A stretch of DNA of 28,652 nt from an uncultured Gemella sp. (GCF_900766305.1 NZ_CAAFUZ010000008.1:1-28652); one strand, 5' to 3'; shown: positions 1-6,904, counted from the first letter of the stretch. Notes: generated from the letters alone by a model not told the origin. Numbers and translations are program-made.

Positions 1-69
1 CTTTCTTAGTTAATTATTTTTGTACACCTTAATTATATTGGATATTTGTCTTTTTGCATATAAAAATTG

Positions 70-105
70 AAATCCGGGGCTGGAATTTTTCCATGCCCCG
101 GATTT
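70..105. terminator. Strong hairpin, probable intergenic terminator
   Basis: An 11-bp perfect GC-rich stem (AAATCCGGGGC with GCCCCGGATTT) with a smaller inner TGGA/TCCA stem. On the minus strand it is followed by CAATTTTTAT; on the plus strand there is no clear U-tract. It lies beyond the tRNA terminator and probably ends a transcript from either side. No gene can be recognised in bases 1-69. Confidence 0.6.
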
Positions 106-128
106 AGTATACAACCTTTATTTAATAC

Positions 129-157
129 AAAAAAAGAGTAGACAAAAGTCTACTCTT
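129..157 (-). terminator. Rho-independent terminator of tRNA-Arg
   Basis: A 10-bp perfect stem, AAGAGTAGAC and GTCTACTCTT, with an AAAA loop. Reading the minus strand it is followed by a run of seven T. It starts six bases after the tRNA 3' end. Confidence 0.85.
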
Positions 158-162
158 GATGA

Positions 163-236
<74 letters not shown>

Positions 237-272
237 ATATTTAATAAGAACCTCTCTCTGAAGTACTTTAAT

Positions 273-301
273 AGTATATCAATTATTTTATATTATGTCA
301 A
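273..301 (-). promoter_or_regulatory. Promoter of tRNA-Arg
   Basis: On the minus strand a consensus TTGACA -35 (296-301) and TATACT -10 (273-278) are separated by 17 bp. The start would fall about 30 nt upstream of the tRNA 5' end. Confidence 0.85.
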
Positions 302-411
302 TACTTTTTTTAGAGAATTATAAATATTTTTTAGTAACACATTTATGTCAATAATTTGATTATTACAAACATATTTTTAGTATTAACGTATCATCACAAT
401 TCATTACAAAT

Positions 412-448
412 AAAAAAAGGAAAGCATTGATTTCTCAAATTGCTTCCC
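412..448 (-). terminator. Original rpsO terminator, now separated from rpsO
   Basis: Minus-strand hairpin GGGAAGCA/TGCTTTCC (one G-T pair) followed by seven T. It sits 11 bp outside attL, where the end of rpsO would lie without the island, so it is very probably the native rpsO terminator stranded 8.8 kb away by the insertion. Its sequence resembles the terminator beside attR (9186-9215). Confidence 0.75.
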
Positions 449-458
449 TTTATTGTTA

Positions 459-485
459 TTAAAAATTATCTTCTTAATCCTAGAG
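459..485. repeat. attL, 27-bp direct repeat of the rpsO 3' end
   Basis: Begins TTAAAAATTATC and ends AATCCTAGAG, identical to 9226-9252. The identity stops at 486 (A) against 9253 (C), which marks the island side. The copy holds the last six codons and stop of rpsO in a non-coding context. Confidence 0.9.
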
Positions 486-590
486 AATATCTACCATATT
501 ATATAGAAGAAACTGGAATTTACTAAACTTGATTTTATAGTATTTTTATTTGATGTTATTTACTTTTATATCCTATAAATTACTATATAT

Positions 591-608
591 CGTTACCAGT
601 TCGTTACC
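591..608. repeat. Paired integrase arm-type sites, left end
   Basis: CGTTACC occurs at 591-597 and 602-608, starts 11 bp apart. The same pair with the same spacing and orientation recurs at 9155-9171 beside attR. Matching direct pairs near both ends are typical of arm sites bound by the N-terminal domain of tyrosine integrases. Confidence 0.6.
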
Positions 609-619
609 AAAACAAAAAA

Positions 620-637
620 ATCTAGCACATATCAAAG
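620..637 (-). repeat. 18-bp island repeat, copy 1 (inverted)
   Basis: On the minus strand it reads CTTTGATATGTGCTAGAT, identical to copies at 6053-6070 and 7975-7992. It lies 11 bp inside the left arm sites. Binding by Int/Xis or by an island regulator is inference. Confidence 0.7.
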
Positions 638-702
638 GAATTAAGTAGGTTAAAAATTTATAATATAAGGTATGTGCATTTTTTGCACTAACCACTTTTA
701 AG

Positions 703-727
703 GACGGTTTTCTAACTGTCTTTTTTT
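703..727 (+). terminator. Plus-strand intrinsic terminator in island left segment
   Basis: Stem GACGGTT/AACTGTC (one G-T pair) with loop TTCT, followed by seven T. A smaller hairpin, GTGCA/TGCAC, lies just upstream at 674-688, and a TATAAT box at 659-664. Together these could make a transcript of about 55 nt, but no -35 box is evident and no ORF lies upstream. Confidence 0.55.
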
Positions 728-789
728 AGGGTCTTAGAAATGTTAGGATACTTTTTTAAGGGGTTGGAAATGTCGGTATGTTCTTTTTA
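728..789. repeat. Two degenerate 31-bp tandem repeats ending in T-runs
   Basis: Units at 728-758 and 759-789 share the pattern AGGG-TT-GAAATGT-GG-TA followed by a T-run; a third, more diverged unit follows. With the T-run at 721-727 there are three T-tracts about 31 bp apart. The function is unknown; bent DNA or a decayed regulatory array are possible. Confidence 0.45.
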
Positions 790-848
790 TGGTCTCTAAA
801 ATCTCCATATTGTTATGATTATTTAAAATATACACGCTGTATTTTACG

Positions 849-884
849 TTCTAAGCGTTCTAATTACACTTTCCCTTGTAATTA
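849..884. repeat. Dyad element shared with the integrase side
   Basis: TTCTAAGCGTTCTAATTA (849-866) is identical to 7869-7886. It merges into an inverted repeat, TAATTACA/TGTAATTA (861-884); the right copy has a shorter version of the same dyad. The element sits toward both ends of the island in the same orientation. Confidence 0.6.
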
Positions 885-953
885 TACCCCTTAACTTCTT
901 ACAAGGCAAATAAACGCTTATATATGTTTACTGCATTAAGAAGCGGTATAAAT

Positions 954-1045
954 GCCACTATTTGCCACTAATTCATATATAATTTTTATGCCAACAATTG
1001 CCAACATTTTTTCCTATATAGGTTTTAGTCCAACATTTTCCAACA
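954..1045. repeat. Three paired iterons with 10-bp phasing
   Basis: GCCACTA at 954 and 964, GCCAACA at 990 and 1000, and TCCAACA at 1029 and 1039 form three pairs. Starts within each pair are exactly 10 bp (one helical turn) apart, and pairs are 36-39 bp apart. This resembles a binding array for a dimeric protein. The ligand is unknown; Rep, Xis and packaging proteins are all possible. Confidence 0.6.
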
Positions 1046-1394
1046 ATTTATCTTTCACACGAAAAAATATGTACAGTGACGGCGTGAAGTCCGAACAACA
1101 TAGTAGAGAGGTTCTATCCCCCCACTAAAAACTGCATTAGGTTTTACTTATTAATGTTTTATTTTATCAGTTTCAATAACAAAATACTTTACTAAATACA
1201 ATCTTTCTAAGGTTTTCTGAGGTTTTTAACTTAATTCTAAAAACTCCTTTAAGACTGCCGAAACTGCCGATTTTTGACTATAAAGAAGACTTTCAAGCCT
1301 GTTTGATGTTAGTTTATACCTTTTCCATTTAGAAGCGGTCTAGTACCTAAATAAACAGCAATATATTTATTCTTACCGCTTCTTTAGGTAAATA

Positions 1395-1429
1395 AAAAGA
1401 CACCTAATCAATAGACGTCTTGATTGTGT
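1395..1429 (-). terminator. Terminator of the leftward island operon
   Basis: On the minus strand ACAC-AATCAA pairs with TTGATT-GTGT (2-nt bulge), followed by CTTTTTATTT. It lies about 40 bp after the stop codon of the last leftward gene and ends the replication/late operon. Confidence 0.7.
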
Positions 1430-1470
1430 ATATCACGTTTTGTTCTTTGTTCATTCATTGTTCAATAGGT

Positions 1471-2175
1471 TCATATATCCAGTTCTTCTAAGTACTCATT
1501 ATGTAATTTCATACAGTATTGTTTACTACTTAAACCTACCATTCTTGTTACCTTTGGCCACTCTTCTAACATATAGTACCTCCACCAAAATATATACCGC
1601 ATTCTTATATCAGATATTTTATCAATCACGTTTGATAGATAATCTCTTTCTTTCTCTATTTCTGATTTTAATATACTGATCTTATTTTCAGTACCTTGTA
1701 TTTTAGCTAGTAGATTAGTACCAGTAAAATCATAGTTAGTTCTACTGCATGTTACTTTTTCTCTTGTATAGTCCATTGTCTGAACATGTGATTTAATTTG
1801 TTGTTTTTCTTGCAACTCTTCTAATAAGTCGTATAAGCTGTATAGGTGTTCTGTTAAAACTCTATACCTATTTAATTTTTCCTTTTTCTCATTGATCAAT
1901 AATTGTTCTACTCTTGGCGGGGTCTTAACTTTTATATATCCTTTATCAGATAATAATTTAATCAACTTCACTTTATGTTCATTAATAATCTTGTTTTCTT
2001 CATCAGTTGCTTTACGTGAGAAATTAAAGTATACAGCTATCAATAATTCACGTTCTAAGCTGTCTATATTATTTAGATAGGTTTGTATTACTACCGCTTC
2101 TTTAGAGGTCGTATCGTCCAAATAACGCTCTATTATAAGGTCTAGTTTAGATAGTTCTTCTCTTGATAACTGCAT
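1471..2175 (-). CDS. Putative late transcription activator (RinA/ArpU/DUF1492-like)
   Basis: A 234-aa acidic, helical protein. The last ~60 residues (a DKISDIR-R-I-WWRYY core followed by EEWPKVTRMVGLSSKQ and a final helix) look like the sigma-70 region-4-like HTH of phage regulators of the DUF1492, RinA and ArpU type, which switch on late and packaging genes. Residues about 100-170 are probably coiled coil (ELQEKQQ, ILKSEIEKERDYL). The N-terminal ~95 residues may hold a separate winged-helix-like part and I do not recognise them. It starts at ATG 2175 with AAGGAGAA upstream, is the last gene of the leftward operon, and is followed by a terminator. In PICIs this position is held by rinA-like or terS genes. 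The fold assignment is by pattern only, so confidence is moderate. Confidence 0.55.
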   Translation of the reverse strand: MQLSREELSKLDLIIERYLDDTTSKEAVVIQTYLNNIDSLERELLIAVYFNFSRKATDEENKIINEHKVKLIKLLSDKGYIKVKTPPRVEQLLINEKKEKLNRYRVLTEHLYSLYDLLEELQEKQQIKSHVQTMDYTREKVTCSRTNYDFTGTNLLAKIQGTENKISILKSEIEKERDYLSNVIDKISDIRMRYIFWWRYYMLEEWPKVTRMVGLSSKQYCMKLHNEYLEELDI

Positions 2176-2190
2176 ATTGTTCTCCTTTCT

Positions 2191-2397
2191 TTATATTAAT
2201 TGCCCTATTATTAAATGTACTTTGTATAAATCATCAAAAGACAAGTTTGAAGCCAGATAATGTTTTTTAAAAAATTTTATATCTATTAAAATTTCATTTT
2301 CTTGCAATTCTTCTTTAATGTAGTCATTTATTAATTCATCAATGTTGGGGTGGTTAAATGTTATGTTTATTTCTTTTATTCTAGTTATTTTATACAT
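2191..2397 (-). CDS. Small hypothetical island protein (68 aa)
   Basis: Encodes 68 residues with no signal peptide or membrane segment. The composition is mixed acidic and basic (ELINDYIKEELQENEI), suggesting a small helical cytosolic protein. It lies 15 bp before the activator gene and 13 bp after the 109-aa gene, so it is co-transcribed. A ribosome binding site (AAAGGAGA) precedes ATG 2397. I do not recognise the family; small proteins here in phage satellites often modulate replication or the helper phage, but nothing in the sequence shows this. Confidence 0.6.
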   Translation of the reverse strand: MYKITRIKEINITFNHPNIDELINDYIKEELQENEILIDIKFFKKHYLASNLSFDDLYKVHLIIGQLI

Positions 2398-2410
2398 TGT
2401 CTAATCTCCT

Positions 2411-2740
2411 TTAATTAAATTCTACTGGTAACCATTGTTCATACGGTTTATAACGTCTATACACTGGTAGTAATAATATTTTGTTACGTTTATAATATAA
2501 AATCTCATCAGTTGGCTTCATGTCTATTAATTCACTTTCTAGCAATTCTTGAATTATATCGCTTGCGGTTTCGTTCCAGTTATCCCAGATTATTATGTTT
2601 TCATTATATCCACATATCGTATAATTACCGTTATAGTTAAAGCCAATTTCATTAAAATAGTTTTCTATATCTACTAATGTAACGTTTTTCTTACGCTTAA
2701 TTAATTTCACTAAGTCTAACTTTATTTTATCTATGTTCAT
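2411..2740 (-). CDS. Hypothetical island protein (109 aa)
   Basis: A soluble protein of 109 residues with a basic N-terminal helix (KLDLVKLIKRKK) followed by VTLVDIENYFNEIGF, which could be a small winged-helix-like segment, and a tyrosine-rich C-terminus. TAGGAGG precedes ATG 2740. It opens the distal three-gene cluster after the presumed origin. The 130 bp upstream show no convincing promoter, so transcription may continue from the primase gene. The family is not recognised. Confidence 0.65.
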   Translation of the reverse strand: MNIDKIKLDLVKLIKRKKNVTLVDIENYFNEIGFNYNGNYTICGYNENIIIWDNWNETASDIIQELLESELIDMKPTDEILYYKRNKILLLPVYRRYKPYEQWLPVEFN

Positions 2741-2879
2741 TTCCTAACCTCCTAATTTAGATTTTTTGGTCGCTTGCTTTTATTTAATTAGTTCTTTTCA
2801 AATTTATTGCAGTAAACTGAAAAGATATATTGTGTATACCATACATTTTTACTTTTTTTGGTCGGTGAATTTAGGTTTT

Positions 2880-3180
2880 TGTTATCTTAATTTTAATTTG
2901 TTATCTTAATATATTCTAATTTTCCGATAAAATAACAACAAAAACTGCATAATGGTGGGGTTGGTTAAAATCCGTTATGTTGTTACGTTATTTTCGCTAA
3001 TTTTTCTTTTATATATGTGTATATATAGATTAATTATTATTAATATTTTTTATAAAAAATTTAATAAAATAAAATAACAACATAACAAGGTATTATAAAC
3101 CGTTGGTATAAAAAACTTTTGCTGTTATATTAATAGAAAAAATAACATAACACAAGATAACATAAGATAACAAAGTTATT
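2880..3180. other. Putative replication origin: iterons flanking an AT-rich core
   Basis: Immediately downstream of the primase-helicase gene. Left arm: TGTTATCTTAAT at 2880-2891 and again at 2899-2910 (19-bp period), ATAACA at 2932-2937, and GTTATGTTGTTA at 2974-2985. Right arm: TAACAACATAAC at 3075-3086 (an exact 12-bp inverted match to the left arm) and ATAACA at 3142, 3157 and 3167, the last two 10 bp apart. Between the arms lies nearly pure A/T, 2990-3074. Staphylococcal pathogenicity islands have origins of this design, iteron sets flanking an AT-rich melting region next to rep. The 435-bp gap 2741-3175 holds no gene. Confidence 0.65.
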
Positions 3181-5629
3181 GTTGTTCATTTACTACTTGC
3201 TTAATAGCTCTTTGAACATGTCCTTCTAACGGTTGAATATTTCTACCAAAAATATTTAATTCATCTGTATTTTCTTTTGTGAACCTATGATTTTTTAATT
3301 CATACGAGTAATTACTGTTTTTTAGAGTATCGTTTAAATGTTTAGTGAATACATTACCTATCCTTTTTCTTGTATTATATCCATTCTCATAACAAAAGTT
3401 TTCATAATCATCAGTTAAATAGCGAACAGGAAAACAACTCACATGATGATAGCCTTTATCTTTAAAATAAAGCATAAAACTAAATACACTATCATTTTCT
3501 TGTCTGTAATTAAGTAATTGCTTTTTAACCGCTTCAGGTATTATAAATTTATCAAAATCAAGATGTAAAGCTGTATATAAGATATATTCCAGTATTATTT
3601 TATTGTTTAGCTTCTCATCTTTGATACTTTCATCTTTTACACCCTCAAAATTTGCATTAAATGGAATTATCAGCAACCTGTTTAGTACTGCGTCAGATTT
3701 ATCTTTAATAGGTGGGATCTCATTAGAATTAAACATTAATAACGTTTTAAAATCATAGTTTCTTACGTCTTTGTTTTTACGTTCATAGTTAACACTTTCA
3801 CCACTTGAAATACTTTTTAATTTATCCATTTCATCTAGTGGCTTTGTACCTACCTCATCACCATAATTACATATTTTGCCCTCGAGGGAAGCCAAACCAA
3901 AACGGCTTTGTAATTCATGTGGTGTTGATACTGAAATGTTAGTATCTCCCATTAAATTAATCAACATTTGTCTAAAGGTACTTTTTCCGTTTGTTCCATT
4001 ACCTAACATTATAGCTATTTTTCTTCTAACCTTATTTGGGTTTACCGCTTCATTGATTAATTGCCATAGTAACGTAACTATTTCATCATCATTACACGCT
4101 ATCGACTTCAACCACTCATCAAAATTAAAATAGGTATTTTTAATAAGTTCATAGTTAGTTAAAGCGTGTATATTATAATTAGTATCTACTTTGGCTGTAA
4201 TGAAGTGTTTGGGGTCGAACGGCTCTAATTCTTTAGTTTTAGCATTAAATAAGCCGTTACCAACTGCAATTAGATAATCTAACCGCGGTGGCTTTCTAAA
4301 CCTTGTATTTGCTCGTAAGTCTTCTGTAACGTCCTTTAATTTAGTTAACTTATACCTTATTTCTATTTTCTTAATACAAGTCTTTATATAATCATCATTT
4401 GCTGTATATATACCTTTTGAAAAATCATAGAAAAATAATAATGCTGTATCTTCATTCGAGCCAGTTTTTATAATAGGTATATGAGCAAATAAGAATTTAG
4501 CTATTACATAAAATGGTACTTGTGGAATAGTAACCTTTCCTGTTTTTTCGTTAACAGTGGTGTTTTCTATTCTCCATTGTTCGCCTGCGGTGTATAATCT
4601 CCAGTGAAGCTCTCTAGTGCTTAAAATAGGTTTATTTAGCTTATATCGTACTAAATATGAAAAGTTTTTGTCTTTCTTATTCCCTACTATCTCAAACCTT
4701 TTTAACATTGAATAACTTTTCTCATTATCAAAATAATTAGGGTTATTTTCCCAACTCTTGATAGCGTGGTTTATTTTGTCTTGGTTCTCTTGGCGGTATT
4801 TTTCGGGGTTTTTTCCTATGTCTGCTAATAAGTCAGAACACTCACAAACAACATCATAGCTTATTATGTTGTAACAAAAATCATAGGTTATTGATAACAA
4901 TATCCCTAAGGCTCTATCATATTCTTTACTATCTCCAGTGTTGATATTTTCGATATCTAACTCTAAATACCTTTTAAACATCTCTGTATAGTCTTCATCA
5001 GTTAATAAGGCGTTAGTATCAGAAGCGGTATAATTAGTAATAACTTTCTTTTCTTCTTTAACCGCTTCTTGTACTGGATAAGGTAAACCGTCTAGGTGTT
5101 TAATGAATATATGCTTATTACCTTTTTTTACAATAGGTAAACCACTAAGTTGAGACCACGTATAACTTTTAGTATCATAATTTACACCTACTAGAGCCAT
5201 AACATGCTGTATCGTTGGTTTATATTCATCTTGTAGTATTATCATATTAGGTTCTAATACAAGCCTTAAACGTGGGTTACTCTCTTCATGTTTAAATGTT
5301 GAATATAATACATATTTATACTCTTTCAAGCTTTCCTGTATAGTATTTAGTACTTCTGTTGTATTCATCTTTGTATCTTCAATATCGATACATATCAAAT
5401 CACGACTTAATAAACTAGCGTCGTTTCTATGATATTCTCCGTTAGTAGCTTCTGTAAACTCTCCACTTATGAAATAATAAGCCTTTGTTAGTTTATAATC
5501 TTCTGTATATAGATACTCTTCAACCTCAAAAACTGGGGTATTTACTAACATTTCTAACGGTGTTAAATTGTTAGGGTTCGGAACTTTTTTTCCTTTAGAT
5601 GTACGTACACCTTTTTCTTTATATATCAT
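3176..5629 (-). CDS. Primase-helicase (PrimPol-like N-terminus, D5/SF3 helicase)
   Basis: An 817-aa replication protein. The N-terminal ~190 residues carry archaeo-eukaryotic primase-like motifs: ICIDIED (about 79-85), a basic strand STFKHEESNPRLRLV (110-124) and the later WSQLSGLPIV. The C-terminal part is an SF3/D5 helicase, with Walker A GNGTNGKST (about 541-549), an acidic Walker B region NYGDEVGTKPLDE, and the sensor-like LLMFNSNEIPP (about 628-638). Such proteins bind iterons, melt the origin and prime replication of PICIs and P4-type satellites. It starts at ATG 5629, one base after the previous stop, with AGAGGTGAT inside the upstream gene, so translation is probably coupled. Two GAAGCGG Chi-like motifs on the coding strand fall in EAV codons. 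Confidence 0.9.
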   Translation of the reverse strand: MIYKEKGVRTSKGKKVPNPNNLTPLEMLVNTPVFEVEEYLYTEDYKLTKAYYFISGEFTEATNGEYHRNDASLLSRDLICIDIEDTKMNTTEVLNTIQESLKEYKYVLYSTFKHEESNPRLRLVLEPNMIILQDEYKPTIQHVMALVGVNYDTKSYTWSQLSGLPIVKKGNKHIFIKHLDGLPYPVQEAVKEEKKVITNYTASDTNALLTDEDYTEMFKRYLELDIENINTGDSKEYDRALGILLSITYDFCYNIISYDVVCECSDLLADIGKNPEKYRQENQDKINHAIKSWENNPNYFDNEKSYSMLKRFEIVGNKKDKNFSYLVRYKLNKPILSTRELHWRLYTAGEQWRIENTTVNEKTGKVTIPQVPFYVIAKFLFAHIPIIKTGSNEDTALLFFYDFSKGIYTANDDYIKTCIKKIEIRYKLTKLKDVTEDLRANTRFRKPPRLDYLIAVGNGLFNAKTKELEPFDPKHFITAKVDTNYNIHALTNYELIKNTYFNFDEWLKSIACNDDEIVTLLWQLINEAVNPNKVRRKIAIMLGNGTNGKSTFRQMLINLMGDTNISVSTPHELQSRFGLASLEGKICNYGDEVGTKPLDEMDKLKSISSGESVNYERKNKDVRNYDFKTLLMFNSNEIPPIKDKSDAVLNRLLIIPFNANFEGVKDESIKDEKLNNKIILEYILYTALHLDFDKFIIPEAVKKQLLNYRQENDSVFSFMLYFKDKGYHHVSCFPVRYLTDDYENFCYENGYNTRKRIGNVFTKHLNDTLKNSNYSYELKNHRFTKENTDELNIFGRNIQPLEGHVQRAIKQVVNEQQ

Positions 5630-5630
5630 T

Positions 5631-6005
5631 TTACATCACCTCTTTTAATGCTTCTTTAACTTTGTCTAGTTTTTCATAACATAAAATAGACAATTCTTCA
5701 GATGTGTTAATAGCAATAGCATTAGTTAAAGTATGTAATTTGTTTCCGTCGTTTACTTTATCCCAGTACTTATATACCTCTTCATTACTCATTGTTGAGT
5801 CTTTTAATTCTTCGGGTGTTAGTACATCGATTACATCTGTATGAGTTGCTAATAACTCCATAGAAAGCTGTAACATAGTCAACCTTTGTCCTATTTCCTC
5901 TATAATTTTTATGATTTCTGATTTATCCATTTTTATTATCTCTGTTCCTGTTAATCCTATTCCTGTTATCTCCATTCCTTTTATTTCCATTTTTATTATC
6001 TCCAT
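5631..6005 (-). CDS. Hypothetical island protein with repeated possible starts
   Basis: The longest reading is 124 aa. The first 25 residues are a low-complexity series of M-E-I-x-x units encoded by near-repeats of GGAGATAATAAAAATGG, so the 5' end holds four in-frame ATGs (6005, 5990, 5975, 5930), several with their own purine-rich SD-like stretch. The start at 5930 gives a 99-aa helical acidic protein (MDKSEIIKIIEEIGQRL) that looks more natural; I list the longest form and leave the start open. No membrane segment or known domain was seen. It lies between xis and the primase gene, and its end supplies the primase ribosome binding site. A role in replication is only suggested by position. Confidence 0.6.
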   Translation of the reverse strand: MEIIKMEIKGMEITGIGLTGTEIIKMDKSEIIKIIEEIGQRLTMLQLSMELLATHTDVIDVLTPEELKDSTMSNEEVYKYWDKVNDGNKLHTLTNAIAINTSEELSILCYEKLDKVKEALKEVM

Positions 6006-6041
6006 TCTATTTTTATTTTAAGAAGCGGTAATAATACCGCC

Positions 6042-6071
6042 TTTATTAATCTCTTTGATATGTGCTAGATA
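6042..6071 (+). repeat. 30-bp island repeat, copy 2
   Basis: Contains CTTTGATATGTGCTAGAT (6053-6070). The whole 30 bp matches 7964-7993 with one mismatch. It lies in the 74-bp gap between the xis-like gene and the next gene. Beside it is a small perfect hairpin, GCGGTA/TACCGC, that includes one Chi-like motif. Confidence 0.7.
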
Positions 6072-6079
6072 CCTTTATT

Positions 6080-6325
6080 TTAAATAGTGTTTTCTTTCAA
6101 AAACTTGTTTACTTGGCTTTCAAGATAAATATACTGTCTGCCAACTTTAGTTGGTCTTAAACCGCGTCTATTTAAGTCTGATAAGGTATCAACTCCAATT
6201 CCTAAGGTTTCACATAGTTCTTTTTGGTTGTATCGTTTATCTTGCTTTATTTCATCTTGTAAAATGTCTTTAACTATCTCACGTACTGCTTTAATCACTT
6301 CTTGTTCAAATTCTGCACTGAACAT
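6080..6325 (-). CDS. Excisionase/AlpA-like HTH protein
   Basis: An 81-aa protein. Residues 32-81 form a MerR-like helix-turn-helix of the HTH_17/excisionase type: YNQKELCETLGIGVDTLSDL (recognition helix), then GLRPTKVGRQYIYLESQVNKFL, the wing and C-terminal helix. The N-terminal 30 residues are a charged helix. AlpA/Xis proteins bind near att sites and bend DNA to favour excision, and may also control the integrase. It belongs to the leftward operon, downstream of the Cro-like and membrane-peptide genes. GGAGCGTG precedes ATG 6325. Whether it acts as excisionase or as regulator cannot be told from sequence. Confidence 0.75.
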   Translation of the reverse strand: MFSAEFEQEVIKAVREIVKDILQDEIKQDKRYNQKELCETLGIGVDTLSDLNRRGLRPTKVGRQYIYLESQVNKFLKENTI

Positions 6326-6340
6326 ATAATCACGCTCCTT

Positions 6341-6451
6341 TTAATAAATGCTATCCATTATCATAACTAGTAAAAATACTAATGCTGTTATGAATGGTAT
6401 GAATACCACTGCACAACAAAAAGTATTGATGTATAGATCCTTGTTTTCCAT
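6341..6451 (-). CDS. Small single-pass membrane peptide (36 aa)
   Basis: A short ORF with AAGAAAGGA ending 7 bp before ATG 6451 and TAA at 6341-6343. Residues 1-10 are polar (MENKDLYINT). Residues about 11-31 are an uninterrupted hydrophobic helix (FCCAVVFIPFITALVFLLVM), then IMDSIY. It sits 15 bp before the xis-like gene, whose SD it almost touches, so the two are co-translated. A plus-strand small RNA promoter overlaps its SD and start. Candidate roles are a type I toxin-like peptide, an exclusion peptide, or a helper-phage interference peptide; the sequence supports only the membrane topology. Confidence 0.65.
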   Translation of the reverse strand: MENKDLYINTFCCAVVFIPFITALVFLLVMIMDSIY

Positions 6452-6485
6452 TTTGTTAAGTCCTTTCTTGTGTTATAATGAAAGA

Positions 6486-6563
6486 AAGTATTTTTGATAA
6501 ATACTTGTCTTTAAACCTTTTAAGTAGTCTGATTTGGTCGTCTGATACTTGAAAGGTTTTTTA
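6486..6563 (+). ncRNA. Putative small RNA between the membrane peptide and Cro genes
   Basis: An extended -10 (TGT-TATAAT, 6471-6479) on the plus strand is followed by a hairpin at the presumed start, AAGTATTT/AAATACTT (6486-6506). A second hairpin of 14 pairs with one G-T (6513-6526 with 6546-6559) leads into a T-run, an intrinsic terminator. Its loop has two copies of GTCTGA. The ~78-nt RNA would be antisense to the cro-to-peptide mRNA leader. The -35 is weak, so the promoter is supported mainly by the extended -10. Confidence 0.5.
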
Positions 6564-6580
6564 CTTACTTTTACTTACTT
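6559..6580. promoter_or_regulatory. Operator O3, downstream of the Cro-like gene
   Basis: A 22-bp match to the operators at 6831-6852 and 6905-6926, beginning TTTTACTTACTTTT and ending TTACTT; it differs only at positions 15-16. It lies just after the stop of the Cro-like gene, about 250 bp from the other two, and overlaps the end of the plus-strand small RNA. A distant third operator suggests looping or control of the small RNA. Confidence 0.65.
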
Positions 6581-6585
6581 TCGAT

Positions 6586-6798
6586 TTAAAAAAATAAACT
6601 ATCAATTGTTTCATTAGGAAAGTATTCCTTAAAATAATTCAATAATGTTACTTTTTCCTTGTCAGTAAATGCTGTTCCTCTCCTTTCCTTTCTACTATAC
6701 ATAGGCACGCTTATATTAAGGATTTCTGACAACTCACTCTGTTTTAAACCTAAAGCCTTTCTATATGCTTGCACCTTATTAATTTTTATAGCTTCCAT
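6586..6798 (-). CDS. Cro-like XRE-family regulator (first leftward gene)
   Basis: A 70-aa protein that is almost entirely one HTH_3 domain: VQAYRKALGLKQSELSEILN, then the recognition helix region VPMYSRKERR and a final helix. The turn residues ISVPMYSRKE replace the usual S-x-x-I-S-x-W-E-x-G pattern. It is the first gene from the minus-strand promoter at 6862-6890, divergent from the repressor gene. This is the position of cro or of str in PICIs, where it helps set the lytic/lysogenic-like switch. AAAGGATGTG precedes ATG 6798. Confidence 0.8.
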   Translation of the reverse strand: MEAIKINKVQAYRKALGLKQSELSEILNISVPMYSRKERRGTAFTDKEKVTLLNYFKEYFPNETIDSLFF

Positions 6799-6830
6799 TC
6801 AATTCACATCCTTTCTAAGAAAATTACAAG

Positions 6831-6890
6831 TTTTACTTACTTTTAATTACTTGTTGATTAAATAATATCATGATAAAAATAACAAGTCAA
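6831..6890 (-). promoter_or_regulatory. Leftward promoter with operator O1
   Basis: Minus-strand TTGACT (-35, 6885-6890) and TATTAT (-10, 6862-6867) are separated by 17 bp, with an added TGA extended -10. A 22-bp operator (6831-6852) covers the region just after the start point, so a bound repressor would block early elongation. This promoter drives the Cro, peptide, xis, primase and downstream genes. Confidence 0.75.
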
Positions 6891-6904
6891 GAAATATTTT
6901 TAAA

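Larger units (their letters stand above)
486..1394. other. Non-coding, repeat-rich left segment of the island
   Basis: About 900 bp between attL and the operon terminator hold no credible gene. They contain paired integrase arm-type sites, an 18-bp island-specific repeat, a plus-strand terminator, degenerate 31-bp repeats, a dyad shared with the integrase side, three iteron pairs, Chi-like motifs at 939, 1331 and 1375 (the last two inverted to each other), a doubled ACTGCCGA at about 1255-1271, and a locally GC-richer stretch at about 1078-1126. In PICIs this position usually carries packaging or cargo genes, so the absence of genes is notable. Confidence 0.6.

Noticed and set aside
728..820. 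CRISPR array
   Set aside because: Repeats of ~31 bp follow each other directly, are degenerate and lack spacers; no cas gene is present anywhere in the window.
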